From contig JANNJM010000036.1 in NCBI GenBank assembly GCA_031395645.1, positions 1 to 64,000 of the forward strand: DNA of 64,000 nt, written 5' to 3'. A program made the translations under genes and the position numbers. Positions 7,485-16,533 of the stretch are shown piece by piece. The DNA is from SHZI01 sp031395645. GTDB taxonomy: Bacteria > Pseudomonadota > Gammaproteobacteria > Steroidobacterales > GCA-2729495. The notes under the pieces were generated by a model. The model had not been told where the DNA came from. It saw only the letters and a list, made by a program, of their open reading frames with translations, and searched no databases. Numbering within the stretch: the stretch's first letter is position 1; each line of letters opens with the position of its first letter.

Positions 7485-7588
7485 TGGCTGCTTTCGAAGT
7501 CAGTGGTTCGTTGGCGAAACGCGCAGATTAACGGCTCAGGGGCCCAAGGCAACCAAGCAGGTCACGGCACGGCCCTGAAAAGGGCCGC

Positions 7589-9586
7589 TCACGCGCTGCC
7601 TGGCAGCCGCCGGGACGCGAGGTCTACGACAGTGCCGGGCACGGCCGGGGCGCCGTACTGGCGACCAGCCCGCCAGACCAGGTCGTCCACTGCGTTCTCG
7701 GGACGGTAGTTACCAACACATTCCACCAGTATCTCGCGCACACGCTCGCAGTCGGACCTGGCCGAAGCCTGCAGAACACGCTCAAGATGCAGCTGGATTT
7801 GCGCCCACGGCAGAGACTCCTCCATGGCCCGAAGAATCATCGGGTGGTCGGTACCGGTCACATTACTACCGATGAGCAGCTCCTCGTAGAGCTTCTCAGC
7901 GGGTCGCAGGCCGGTGTAGTGGATGGCAACGTCGCCGTCTGGGTGCTCGTCGTCACGCACCGTGCGGCCCATGAGATGAATCATCCGCCGCGCCAGGTCG
8001 GCAATCCTGACCGGCTGCCCCATGTCGAGAACGAAGACGTCTCCGCCCTGACACATGGACCCCGCCTGCAACACCAGCTGAGCAGCCTCGGGAATGGTCA
8101 TGAAGTAGCGGATGATGTCCCGGTGCGTAACAGTCACCGGCCCGCCCCGCCGGATCTGCTCGCGGAACACGGGAACGACCGATCCCGACGAGTCCAGCAC
8201 ATTGCCAAACCTCACCATGCAGAAGCGCGTTCCGTTCACTGCGTCGCGCTGCCGCTCGCTCATCGCCTGCAACACCAGTTCAGACATGCGCTTGCTGGCA
8301 CCCATCACGTTGATCGGTGACACCGCCTTGTCAGTCGAGACCAGCACGAAGGTCTCAACACCTGCCTCGCACGCCGCCTCTGCGGTGTGCCACGTGCCTA
8401 TGACGTTATTGTGGACGCCCTCAAGCATGTTGTATTCGACCAGCGGCACATGCTTGTAGGCAGCGGCGTGATACACGGTCTGTACGCCAAAATTCTTGAG
8501 TAGCTGGTGGACCCGCGTGCGGTGGTGCGCGGAGCCAATAAGCGGCACGATCTCAATGGACACACCATCGGCAACCGCTCCCTCCTCCGCGACACAACGG
8601 CGCAGTTCGAGATCGATCGCGAACAGCGCCGCTTCAGCAATGTCGAGCAGGACCAGCCGTCGCGGCCTGAGCCGGACGATCTGCCGGCAGAGTTCCGACC
8701 CTATGGAGCCGCCAGCGCCGGTCACCAGGACCGATTTGCCCCGGATACAGGCATCGAGCAGGCGGGTGTTGGGTGGCACTACTTCACGGCCAAGGAGATC
8801 GGCGACGTCCACGTCCTGCAGTTCGTCCACCCGGGCGCGACCGGACAGCAGGTCGGCAATGTCGGGAATAGTCTGGACCCGGACCTGTAGCTGCTCCAGG
8901 CGCGCGATGATCTCCTGGCGCTTCCGGCGCGAGGCTGATGGCAGGGCCAGCAGGACCCGGCGGATGCCGTGCCGACGGACCAGCTCAGGCAGGCGCCCGG
9001 GTGGCACCACGGTGAGGCCCGCGACAACCCGACCGTGGAGCATGGGGTTGTCGTCGATGAAGGTGCAGGGATTCCAGTCGTGTCCGCCGGAAATCGCGTT
9101 AACCAGGCGCCGCCCTGCCTCGCCCGCACCGTAAATCGCGACGCTCTGGCCGCGGGACGAGCGACCCGCCACCATGGCCCTCATCAAAAGCCGGCTGGCC
9201 GACAGGCCCAGAACGAGGAACGCCCAGAAGACGAGTCCGAGTGCCGCGCTACTGGCGAGCATTCCCGTGGCCGAGTAGTCCACAAGCGCCACCAGCAATG
9301 CCAGGATGCTGCCGCCCCGCAAGGCGCCGAACAGCATCTCCTCGCCGATGAAGCGGATGATCGCCCGGTAGAAGCCCTGGGAAGCAAGCAATGGAATCCC
9401 GGAGACGAGCACCACGGCCGCCAGGATCTGAAGCTCTGAAGCCGAGCGGAAAGGTGCCTGGCCCAGCAGCGCCAGACCCACGGCCAGGGCCGTCAGCAGT
9501 ATCACCCCGTCACCTGCGACCAGGATGAGTTTCTTGGCTACTGGGGGAAGCCGGACCAGCCTGGATTTAAACGTGGTAGGCAGCAT
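7589..9586 (-). CDS. Membrane-bound nucleotide-sugar 4,6-dehydratase (WbpM/PglF/CapD family)
   Basis: A 665-residue inner-membrane enzyme. About four N-terminal transmembrane segments (LILVAGDGVILLTALAVGLA onwards) precede a CoA-binding-like Rossmann domain and a C-terminal extended SDR domain with GAGGSIGSELCRQI. The active-site segment reads STDKAV...MGASK, with Met in place of the usual Tyr, as in WbpM-type enzymes. The family converts UDP-GlcNAc to a 4-keto-6-deoxy sugar. The ATG at 9586 has AGGAA five bases upstream; an upstream TTG (9652) is less likely. With the aminotransferase and PglC-like transferase upstream in the same operon it suggests a bacillosamine-type initiating sugar, though the exact product is inference. 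Confidence 0.92.
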   Translation of the reverse strand: MLPTTFKSRLVRLPPVAKKLILVAGDGVILLTALAVGLALLGQAPFRSASELQILAAVVLVSGIPLLASQGFYRAIIRFIGEEMLFGALRGGSILALLVALVDYSATGMLASSAALGLVFWAFLVLGLSASRLLMRAMVAGRSSRGQSVAIYGAGEAGRRLVNAISGGHDWNPCTFIDDNPMLHGRVVAGLTVVPPGRLPELVRRHGIRRVLLALPSASRRKRQEIIARLEQLQVRVQTIPDIADLLSGRARVDELQDVDVADLLGREVVPPNTRLLDACIRGKSVLVTGAGGSIGSELCRQIVRLRPRRLVLLDIAEAALFAIDLELRRCVAEEGAVADGVSIEIVPLIGSAHHRTRVHQLLKNFGVQTVYHAAAYKHVPLVEYNMLEGVHNNVIGTWHTAEAACEAGVETFVLVSTDKAVSPINVMGASKRMSELVLQAMSERQRDAVNGTRFCMVRFGNVLDSSGSVVPVFREQIRRGGPVTVTHRDIIRYFMTIPEAAQLVLQAGSMCQGGDVFVLDMGQPVRIADLARRMIHLMGRTVRDDEHPDGDVAIHYTGLRPAEKLYEELLIGSNVTGTDHPMILRAMEESLPWAQIQLHLERVLQASARSDCERVREILVECVGNYRPENAVDDLVWRAGRQYGAPAVPGTVVDLASRRLPGSA

Positions 9587-9724
9587 GACTCTTCCTGAGC
9601 TGGAACCGCCACGAGACGGACTCCGCTGGCGGTGATTCAGTGCGTTCCTCAAAGGCTCTGCCTGGTCCCACGTCAGGTCAGAATCCGGGTCATAGTGTAT
9701 TCTTAAATCAATAACTTCCGCGAG

Positions 9725-10339
9725 CTATCTAGATTGAGTATCCGGCACTCCAGCCACCGCCAGGACGGTTCGCCACAGCAAGCGCAGATCACCTCTGAAA
9801 CTGCGCCCGCGCACGTAATCTCCGTAGAGTCGCAACTTGCGGGGCAGAATCTCCTCGACGTAGCACCGTTCCGGGTCGTCAGCGGCAGCCAGTAGCTCTC
9901 CTTCGTTGCGAAACTGCACGGCCGCCTGGTCCGTGATCCCCGGCCGGACGGAGAGCACGACCTCCCGGTCAATTGCCGGGTACAACGCCACGTATTTCGA
10001 CACCTCCGGGCGTGGACCGACGAGACTCATGTCACCCTTCAGCACATTGACGAGCTGGGGCAGTTCGTCCAGCTTGCTGGCCCGGAGCCGCCGGCCCACC
10101 GCCGTGGTACGAGGATCATCCGCAGTAGTAATGAGGGGCCCATCCGGGTGAACCCTGAACTGCATGGTCCGGAACTTGAGGATCCTGAACGGCCGGCCGA
10201 AGCGGCCGATACGCTCCTGCCGGAACAGGGCCGGTCCGGGACTGTCCAGGCGGACTGCGACGCCGATCAGGAGTAACAGTGGCCACAGTGCGAGCAGTGC
10301 CAGCGCACTGACCAGCAGATCCAAGCCGCGCTTCGCCAT
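9725..10339 (-). CDS. Initiating phosphoglycosyltransferase (PglC/bacterial sugar transferase family)
   Basis: Short (204-residue) monotopic phosphoglycosyltransferase that moves a sugar phosphate from UDP-sugar to undecaprenyl phosphate, starting repeat-unit synthesis at the inner membrane. It has one N-terminal membrane helix after KRGLDL, the conserved SPGPALFRQERIGRFGRPF and KFRTM, LRASKLDELPQL with the catalytic Asp-Glu pair, GDMSLVGPRPE and RPGITDQAAVQFRNEGELL. The length fits the small PglC type, not the large WbaP/WcaJ type. Its ATG overlaps the aminotransferase stop by one base. PglC enzymes use UDP-diNAc-bacillosamine, which fits the neighbouring dehydratase and aminotransferase, but related enzymes use other sugars. 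Confidence 0.93.
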   Translation of the reverse strand: MAKRGLDLLVSALALLALWPLLLLIGVAVRLDSPGPALFRQERIGRFGRPFRILKFRTMQFRVHPDGPLITTADDPRTTAVGRRLRASKLDELPQLVNVLKGDMSLVGPRPEVSKYVALYPAIDREVVLSVRPGITDQAAVQFRNEGELLAAADDPERCYVEEILPRKLRLYGDYVRGRSFRGDLRLLWRTVLAVAGVPDTQSR

Positions 10340-11520
10340 CAGGCCCGGTTCCCGAGCAGCACGTCGCGCACCGTCTCGATAACCCGTCCCACATCGTCAT
10401 CGCTCATCCGGGTGTGGATCGGCAGGCTCACTGCCCGCTCGTAGGCGTGCAGCGCCCGCGGAAAATCGCCAGGCCGAAAGCCATAACGGTCCCGCCAGTA
10501 AGGCTGCAGGTGCAGGGGAATGAAGTGCACACTCGTGCCGATGCCGCGCTCGGCCAGTAACTCGATGAACCGGTCCCGGCCGATGCGCAGCGTCGGGAGG
10601 TCAAGCTGCAGCACATACAGGTGCCAGGCATGCAGTTCGCCGGGGTGAAGGACCACGGGGGTCCGTAACGGCAGGTCGGCAAATGCAGCGGTGTAGGCGG
10701 CGGCGATGGCGACCCGGCGCAGCCTGAACCGCTCCACCTTGCGCAGCTGGTGGATGCCCATCGCTGCCGCGACGTCCGGCATGTTGTACTTGAAACCCGG
10801 GGCCACGACTTCGTAGTACCAGGCGGGCGTCGTCGACTGATACCGGTCGAAGACGTCGCGGTTGATGCCGTGCAGGCGCATGGTCCGGGCCCGCGCGAGC
10901 AGTTGTCGGTCGCGAGACACGATCATGCCGCCCTCGCCCGTCGCCAGCGTCTTCGTGGCGTAGAAGCTGAACACTGTGGCAGCGGTCGGCAACGCGCCAA
11001 TTTTCACTCCGCCGCAGCTGGCGGGCAGCGCGTGGGCGGCGTCCTCCAGGATGGCAATGCCGGCGGTTGCCGCTAGTTCGCCAAGGGCATGCATGTCACA
11101 GGACTGACCGGCAAAATGCACGGGAATCATGGCCTTCATGGCTGGCTCGCGACTCAAGGCGTCGGCCACAGCCGCCGGATCGAGATTGAAGGTGCCCGGA
11201 TCGATGTCGGCAAACACCGGCTCTGCGCCGAGGTACCGCACGACCTCGGCTGTTGCCGTAAACGTATACGGCGTCGTCAGCACCCGGTCACCGGGCCCGA
11301 CCCCAAGCGCTTCGAGGGCAAGGTGCAATCCGGCAGTGGCTGAGTTCACGCTGACGGCTGTAACGTCGCCACCGATGAATGCCGCGAACTCACTCTCGAA
11401 TTGCCGGGCCATGGGTCCGGTCGTGATCCATCCGGACCTTAAGCAGCGAACCACTTCGGCAATTTCTTCCTCGCCAATGTCGGGGACGGCGAATGGCAGA
11501 AATTGGGGTTTTGAACTCAT
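10339..11520 (-). CDS. DegT/DnrJ/EryC1/StrS-family sugar aminotransferase
   Basis: PLP-dependent aminotransferase (393 residues) acting on 4-keto (or 3-keto) nucleotide sugars. The conserved N-terminus LPFAVPDIGEEEIAEVV and GWITTGPMARQFE, the PLP-contact region AILEDAAHALPA and the Schiff-base lysine in FYATKTLATGEGGM are all present. The ATG at 11520 overlaps the upstream methyltransferase stop as ATGA, with GGAG 10 bases before it. Adjacent to a PglC-like transferase, it is probably the PglE/WbpE-like step that aminates the dehydratase product; which carbon is aminated cannot be told. No acetyltransferase that would complete a diacetamido sugar is seen in the locus. Confidence 0.92.
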   Translation of the reverse strand: MSSKPQFLPFAVPDIGEEEIAEVVRCLRSGWITTGPMARQFESEFAAFIGGDVTAVSVNSATAGLHLALEALGVGPGDRVLTTPYTFTATAEVVRYLGAEPVFADIDPGTFNLDPAAVADALSREPAMKAMIPVHFAGQSCDMHALGELAATAGIAILEDAAHALPASCGGVKIGALPTAATVFSFYATKTLATGEGGMIVSRDRQLLARARTMRLHGINRDVFDRYQSTTPAWYYEVVAPGFKYNMPDVAAAMGIHQLRKVERFRLRRVAIAAAYTAAFADLPLRTPVVLHPGELHAWHLYVLQLDLPTLRIGRDRFIELLAERGIGTSVHFIPLHLQPYWRDRYGFRPGDFPRALHAYERAVSLPIHTRMSDDDVGRVIETVRDVLLGNRA

Positions 11521-12227
11521 GCGGTTGGTACTCCGGCCTTGCCGAGCCAGCAGAGCCGGTGCGTCCGCAGCCATGGGCACAGATTGAACCATCCGTACAT
11601 TGAAGGATGTAGCCGCGTAACCAGCCGGCTCAATGGTGGCGCGAGCGTGAGACGCCAGGACTGCATGGTGGCCTCCGGGAACAGCTCACGGACGCGCCGG
11701 AGGCGCACACCCTGAACATCGGCATTGGAGGGATTGTTGACGGTGAAGTCGTACCAGAGTACACCGCCGCCGGGGCGGACCCATTGCCACATGCGCGTCG
11801 CCAACATGGCTTGCACATGCTGATCGAGGATCGAACTGAAGACGAGTGACTGGAAAACGACGTCAAGCGAAGCTGGTGCCTGGATGCGTTCCAGCGCATT
11901 GCCACACTCGATCCGGATCCCAGCGGGCAGGTTACGCCCGGCCTGCTCTGCGCGATCCGCCTGCAATTCATTCCCGGACAGGTTCTCCGGTGCGAACCCG
12001 AGGCGCAATAGCTGCAGCAGATTGCCCCCCGAGCCGCAGCCCACCTCCAGCACGCTAACGCCGGCCGGCCCGACTGGAAAAACCTGTTTCACCCAGCGAC
12101 AAAGCGCCCGCTCCAGTTCCTGGCGCGTCATCAGCACCCAGGGTTCCAGCGGATCGTAAGTTCGGGTCCGCCGGCCGTACCGGGCATGCACGGCCCGGCT
12201 TTCGGCGCTGATCCTGCTGTTGGTCAT
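11517..12227 (-). CDS. Class I SAM-dependent methyltransferase
   Basis: A 236-residue methyltransferase. The SAM-binding motif VLEVGCGSGGNLLQLLRLGF is clear; ELQADRAEQA follows as motif II and FQSLVFSSILD as the post-II region. The start at MTNSRISAES (12227) forms an ATGA overlap with the GT2 gene, so translation is probably coupled; a longer frame upstream reads into GT2 coding sequence. In this operon it probably methylates a sugar of the repeat unit or caps the chain, but the acceptor is unknown. Confidence 0.85.
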   Translation of the reverse strand: MTNSRISAESRAVHARYGRRTRTYDPLEPWVLMTRQELERALCRWVKQVFPVGPAGVSVLEVGCGSGGNLLQLLRLGFAPENLSGNELQADRAEQAGRNLPAGIRIECGNALERIQAPASLDVVFQSLVFSSILDQHVQAMLATRMWQWVRPGGGVLWYDFTVNNPSNADVQGVRLRRVRELFPEATMQSWRLTLAPPLSRLVTRLHPSMYGWFNLCPWLRTHRLCWLGKAGVPTA

Positions 12228-13258
12228 CGGGTCAGATCCGACAGGCTGGCGCGCGGCGCACCGCGCCGGAACCCCTGATCCAGGAGCGCCCACAGGAACC
12301 CGAGGCCATAAGCCACGTGGTAGATCGCGAAAACGAAGGGCAGTACCGGCAGCAGGTCCCACTGCCCGAGCTTCCTGCAGGTGACTGCCGCCGCGATCAG
12401 GCTGAGACCAAGCCAGGCCAGTGTACAGGCGGCCAGCGCCACGACGGCAGCCGGCACGACGAAACCGGCAACGAGAAGCACAAGACCCGTAACGACCGCT
12501 GCCACCGGCACGAGATGACGCCAGGAAGCCGGTGTGCGGTGCTTGCGGATGACATACACCTTCCAGTAACCGTACTGGAGATACTGGCGAAACAAACCGA
12601 GTGCCGTGCCCCGCGGCCGATACCAGGAGCGGATGCCCGGCGTCTGCCAGATGCTGCCGCCCCGGCGAATCAGCCTGAGATTCAGTTCGTCATCCTGATT
12701 GCGGTCAAGCGCCTCATCAAAGTAGCCGAGATCCTCCAGCGTAGTCTTTCGCCAGCATCCGTAGGGCACCGTGTCCACCAGCCCCTCAAAACCGGCAGCG
12801 TGAAAGCGCGCACCACCCACGGCGAACGCGGAACCATAGGCTGCCGCGTTGGCACGTTGAAAGTAGCCCTCTGCCCGAGTCAGTGCGGGGCCACCGACGT
12901 TTTGTGCGCCGCTCCGTTCGAGCGCTTCCAGACAGCTGCGCAGGTAGTCCGGCGCATACTCAGTATGCACATCCATGCGGGCGATAACCGCAGCCCGGGC
13001 CTGCCGGATCGCGAGGTTGAGGCCGGGCGAAGCCGTACGGCGCGGGTTGTCGATCAGCACGAGCCGAGACTCCCGCTGCGTCAGCTCCTCGAGGATTTCG
13101 CGAGTTCCGTCGTCACTGCGGCCGTCAGCGACCAGCACCTCGATGCCGCCGGAAACCTCCTCCTGGGCAAGCACGCCGGCAATGAACCGCTCAATCGCAG
13201 GACGCTCATTCCTGCAGGGTACGATGACGGACAATCCCGGGTTCGGTGCGCCGGTCAT
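12224..13258 (-). CDS. GT2 glycosyltransferase with C-terminal membrane helices (ExoA-like)
   Basis: Inverting GT-A transferase of 344 residues. The N-terminal catalytic domain has LSVIVPCRNERPAIERFI, the nucleotide site LVADGRSDDGT, a DXD-type ARMDVHTEY and an acceptor-site region RNQDDELNLRL. The last third holds several transmembrane helices (LVPVAAVVTGLVLLVAGFVV onwards), so it acts at the inner membrane. The architecture resembles ExoA of succinoglycan synthesis. Its ATG overlaps the upstream GT4 stop as ATGA. It likely adds an early sugar to the lipid-linked repeat unit; the linkage is unknown. Confidence 0.9.
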   Translation of the reverse strand: MTGAPNPGLSVIVPCRNERPAIERFIAGVLAQEEVSGGIEVLVADGRSDDGTREILEELTQRESRLVLIDNPRRTASPGLNLAIRQARAAVIARMDVHTEYAPDYLRSCLEALERSGAQNVGGPALTRAEGYFQRANAAAYGSAFAVGGARFHAAGFEGLVDTVPYGCWRKTTLEDLGYFDEALDRNQDDELNLRLIRRGGSIWQTPGIRSWYRPRGTALGLFRQYLQYGYWKVYVIRKHRTPASWRHLVPVAAVVTGLVLLVAGFVVPAAVVALAACTLAWLGLSLIAAAVTCRKLGQWDLLPVLPFVFAIYHVAYGLGFLWALLDQGFRRGAPRASLSDLTR

Positions 13259-14442
13259 CGGCTTCCCGCCCAGACCACGAGCCGCTTACGCGCGATAGCG
13301 AGGGCATCGAGATTGGCCAGCATAAATCGCCGGCCGGCATCCCGGTCGGATTCAAGCGAGGCGGGATCAGCCAGAACAGACGCAAGGCAGGCAGCCGCGC
13401 CCTGCCAGTCGCCCTGCTCCACGACCATCGGGTGTTCCAGCGGCGTTAGCAGTTCCTCAATACCTGGCGTCCGGGTCACGACACAGAGACAGCGACAGGC
13501 CATTGCTTCCTTGACAACGTTTGGCAACCGCTCGGCAGGAGAACGTGAAAGAAGAAGTAGAACGCTGGCCGTACGCAGCTCCTCGTAGACTGCCGTGTGG
13601 GTGCTGCTGCCTGAAAAGCGGATGTGCTGCGCAGCGCGTCTCTCCAGAACCAGTGCCTCGAGGCGGGCACGATCCGGTCCCTCCCCCATGACTGTCAGAC
13701 GGATCTCCGGGTGCTCCTGGACGACCACCGCAAAGGCTCGGATCACGTCGTCGATGCCCTTGTTCTCCTCGAGCCGGGCGACGCAGACGAACTGCTTCAG
13801 ATCCTTCTCCCGGCAGTTGCTCGGTACCTGGGTCAGGTCGATACCGTGCAGATTGACCCGGACCCGGGAAACATCGATCCCCAGCGCGCCGATCGTCGCG
13901 AGGTTTGCCTTGGCAATCGTCCAGAGACTGTCGGCCCTCTTGGCCACATTCACAGACGGAGGGAATGCGTAGACGAGGTCGTAGGCGTTGAGCGAGACAG
14001 CCACGTGCACTGCGGGCAGCCACGTGCGCACCATGTAGGCCAGCGCAGCAGGATAGTGCCCCCAGAACAGGCAGAGCACGTCGGGAGGGCGGGCCAGGCA
14101 TTCGGCAAAGATATCAAACATGCGCGGCATCAGGAGAAGGCAACGGGCGGTCAGCACGGGCCTTGTCCAGCCGTGACGAACCAGCCAGGCAAGCGTCCTG
14201 AGCGACATCGCGGGGTGCCGGAGCAGGAACGCGCAGCCGCGCACAACGCTGCCCGGGTGCCAGCTGGTCAGGTCGAGGTCCTTCAGGCCCCAGTCCTGCA
14301 ACAGCGCTGCTCGCAGCGGGTGGACCGAACGCAGCGTACGCACACGCAATCTTGCCCCGGACGCGCGCAGAGCCCGCACTTCCACGCCGGCGAATGCCTC
14401 GGAGGGCCAGGGAAAAACCATCGTGAGCAGCATCACGTCCAT
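13255..14442 (-). CDS. GT4 glycosyltransferase
   Basis: Retaining GT-B glycosyltransferase of about 395 residues. It begins MDVMLLTMVFPWPSEAFAG and has a C-terminal half with VARLEENKGIDDVIRAF, VMGEGPDRARLE and the E-x7-E motif in AERLPNVVKEAMAC. The ATG at 14442 overlaps the preceding methyltransferase stop by one base (TGATG); a GTG one codon earlier is also possible. It sits between a methyltransferase and a GT2 in the polysaccharide operon and should add one sugar of the repeat unit in the cytoplasm. Confidence 0.9.
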   Translation of the reverse strand: MDVMLLTMVFPWPSEAFAGVEVRALRASGARLRVRTLRSVHPLRAALLQDWGLKDLDLTSWHPGSVVRGCAFLLRHPAMSLRTLAWLVRHGWTRPVLTARCLLLMPRMFDIFAECLARPPDVLCLFWGHYPAALAYMVRTWLPAVHVAVSLNAYDLVYAFPPSVNVAKRADSLWTIAKANLATIGALGIDVSRVRVNLHGIDLTQVPSNCREKDLKQFVCVARLEENKGIDDVIRAFAVVVQEHPEIRLTVMGEGPDRARLEALVLERRAAQHIRFSGSSTHTAVYEELRTASVLLLLSRSPAERLPNVVKEAMACRCLCVVTRTPGIEELLTPLEHPMVVEQGDWQGAAACLASVLADPASLESDRDAGRRFMLANLDALAIARKRLVVWAGSR

Positions 14443-15362
14443 CACACCCGCACCGCAACGAAGTGCACCGATGAAGTTTGCCGGTCTTCATCCGACCAGT
14501 CACGGTAGGGCCGGGCAAGATCACCGTTGGCAACAGTAGGCGCCAGGTGGACTCGGGACTCGCGCAGCACACGAAAGCCGCTCGCCTCCAGCCACTGCCG
14601 GTGTTGCGAGGCTGGCTGCCGGTTCAGCAGGTACGGTCGCGCGCCCTTCACCAGCCGCCAGACGGCGGGAGGGTACTGCAGGTGACCGTCCCAGCCTGGT
14701 GTCAGCCGGTGGCTGCGCAGGTCGATGACGTGAGACATGGCGCCCCCCGGGACTACCCAGCGTGCCATAGCCGCATAAGCCGCCTCGGGCTCTTCCACGT
14801 GCTCCATGACCGCCTGGGAATACAGCAGGTCAACGGGCTCTGCAATCGTGAGCGCAGTGGAATCCCAGGGTACGCGGTAGGTCACTGCCACACGGGACTC
14901 TTCGCCCCGCAGGGCCTGCTCGATGTAACGCCGCCGGCTCTCCCCGGCTGACAAATCTCCAATCAGCGCACGAGGGAATCGATAGTCATCGAGACGGGGA
15001 ACGACCCCCGGAAACTCTTCATCTCCGGGAATCAGCGCCTGCCGGTCCAGCAGTGCCTCAAGCTCTAGAAGTACCGAAGCATTTTCCACGCTTGCTGCAT
15101 AGGGCACTACGTCGAGTGCCTGCAGGCGATCCGCTCCACACAGCAGGGCCGCAAGTCCGATCCCGAGTGAATCGCCCGGACCGAGCTCCGCAATCGAGCC
15201 AAAGTGGCGCGTGATACCGGCGCTGCGCAAGGCGACCAGATGACGCAGCCAGACTGAATAGCAATAGCGGGCATTGCTCGTGCCTCCGGTCCTGCCACGC
15301 CGGGCATCGTAGGCAAACGGCACCCACGTCGCGAGACCCTTGAGTACTGGCAGGAGTTCCAT
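14442..15362 (-). CDS. SAM-dependent methyltransferase-like protein
   Basis: A 306-residue protein with a Rossmann-type core: FGSIAELGPGDSLGIGLAAL resembles motif I, ALDVVPY motif II, and LLYSQAVMEHVEEPEAAYAA the methyltransferase motif near the substrate. It contains SHVIDLRSHRL and a WLEASGF segment typical of this class. The ATG at 15362 has GAGG eight bases before it; the much longer open frame upstream is out of context, because it runs over the GT4 gene. It is probably a polysaccharide-modifying methyltransferase, with acceptor unknown. Confidence 0.82.
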   Translation of the reverse strand: MELLPVLKGLATWVPFAYDARRGRTGGTSNARYCYSVWLRHLVALRSAGITRHFGSIAELGPGDSLGIGLAALLCGADRLQALDVVPYAASVENASVLLELEALLDRQALIPGDEEFPGVVPRLDDYRFPRALIGDLSAGESRRRYIEQALRGEESRVAVTYRVPWDSTALTIAEPVDLLYSQAVMEHVEEPEAAYAAMARWVVPGGAMSHVIDLRSHRLTPGWDGHLQYPPAVWRLVKGARPYLLNRQPASQHRQWLEASGFRVLRESRVHLAPTVANGDLARPYRDWSDEDRQTSSVHFVAVRV

Positions 15363-15372
15363 GCGTCGAACC

Positions 15373-16530
15373 TCAGGTAGACGCAAGCGAGTGCACGGAA
15401 CGGGCCGCGGCCTGCAGGATGGCAGCGGTGCTTTTCGCCATGCCAGACAGGGCCAGTCGCTGCAGGATCCCGTGGCGGAGCACCTCCCGGTCCGTCCCGC
15501 CGCCTGAGCCGAGCACGCGGCTGAGGACCCGGGCGAGGTCCGTCGAGTTTCCGGCTTCCACGAGCCAGGATGCGTCGGGCACCAACAGGTGATTGTCGCC
15601 AACGCGCGTGGCAACGACCGGCGTTCCACAGGCGAGCGCCTCCGCCACCACGTTGGAACAGCCCTCCGACAGTGATGGCAGGCAGAGGATATCAATGGCG
15701 CTGTAGAAACCGGCCATGTCGTCTACGCGTCCCAGCCAGACGACGCGTTCGCCGAGCCCCAGTGCCTGCGCCTGCTTCCGGAGGGCCGCTTCGTACTTTG
15801 ACGAGCCCTCGCCCGCCACCAGCAGCCGGACCGCCGCCGCCTCGGGACCCAGGCTCGGCAACGCATTCAGCAAAACCTCAAGACCCTTCACGGGATCGAG
15901 ACGTCCGGCGACGCCAATCAGACGTTGTGCGCAAGCGACGCCCCACCCGGCGCGTAATGCATCCCGGCGCTGTGGTTGAAAGCAAAACGCCTCCGGATCT
16001 AATCCGTTTGGTACGAGGTACATGGTCCCGGTTGGCCAGCCACGGCGCTCGCAACTCGTGATCGCGGACGTGGAGTTGGCAATGATCGCCGCGGGGCGCC
16101 GGGCGAAGCGACGCTCCGCAATCACGAGGGCGCCACCCAGCCAGTCATTGCTGGCCCGAAACGCGTCGGTGCCGCGGACGCCCCAGACCACTGCCGGACG
16201 TTTTGCTCCGCCCCAGACGGTGGCGGCGAGCACGTTGGCGGTCGGCAGGAACGAATAGACCGCGTCTAGATCCATGGTACGCACAACGCGACGCAGGCGA
16301 AGCAGAAACGCCGGCAGGTCCCACCGACCGCGTTTCCTGAGGTCCACCAGCGGCACGCCGGCGCTTGCCAGCGTGGCTTCGAGTGAGGTTCCTGCCCGGT
16401 AAAAGACCAGCACATGGACAACATGACCCAGACGCTGCAGTTCCACGGCGACGTTGACGAGCTGGCGCTCCGCACCACCCACAGTAAGGGCGCGAATAAG
16501 CAGGCCGATCCTGAGCTTCCCTAAGTCCAT
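15373..16530 (-). CDS. GT4 glycosyltransferase
   Basis: GT-B retaining glycosyltransferase (385 residues). It starts with LRIGLLIRALTVGGAERQLV, a common signature of polysaccharide GT4 enzymes. It has a central IANSTSAITS and VPNGLDPEAF, then VAGRLDPVKGLEVLL, LLVAGEGS and the E-x7-E motif in LPSLSEGCSNVVAEALACG. It lies three bases after the Wzy gene and 10 bases before the methyltransferase gene, so all are surely co-transcribed. It adds a sugar to the lipid-linked intermediate; specificity is unknown. Confidence 0.92.
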   Translation of the reverse strand: MDLGKLRIGLLIRALTVGGAERQLVNVAVELQRLGHVVHVLVFYRAGTSLEATLASAGVPLVDLRKRGRWDLPAFLLRLRRVVRTMDLDAVYSFLPTANVLAATVWGGAKRPAVVWGVRGTDAFRASNDWLGGALVIAERRFARRPAAIIANSTSAITSCERRGWPTGTMYLVPNGLDPEAFCFQPQRRDALRAGWGVACAQRLIGVAGRLDPVKGLEVLLNALPSLGPEAAAVRLLVAGEGSSKYEAALRKQAQALGLGERVVWLGRVDDMAGFYSAIDILCLPSLSEGCSNVVAEALACGTPVVATRVGDNHLLVPDASWLVEAGNSTDLARVLSRVLGSGGGTDREVLRHGILQRLALSGMAKSTAAILQAAARSVHSLAST

Positions 16531-16533
16531 GCG

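Noticed and set aside
7570..7587. Hairpin CGGCCCT/AGGGCCG between the 4,6-dehydratase and ugd
   Set aside because: No U-tract follows and the genes appear co-transcribed; recorded in the ugd entry, not called as a terminator.
12317..13588. Plus-strand open frame of 423 codons
   Set aside because: It is antisense to the GT2 and GT4 genes, whose proteins have clear family motifs; the frame is a by-product of high GC codon use.
14442..15695. Long version of the methyltransferase starting at 15695
   Set aside because: The extra 111 codons are antagonistic to the GT4 gene and shadow-like; ATG 15362 has a good ribosome binding site.
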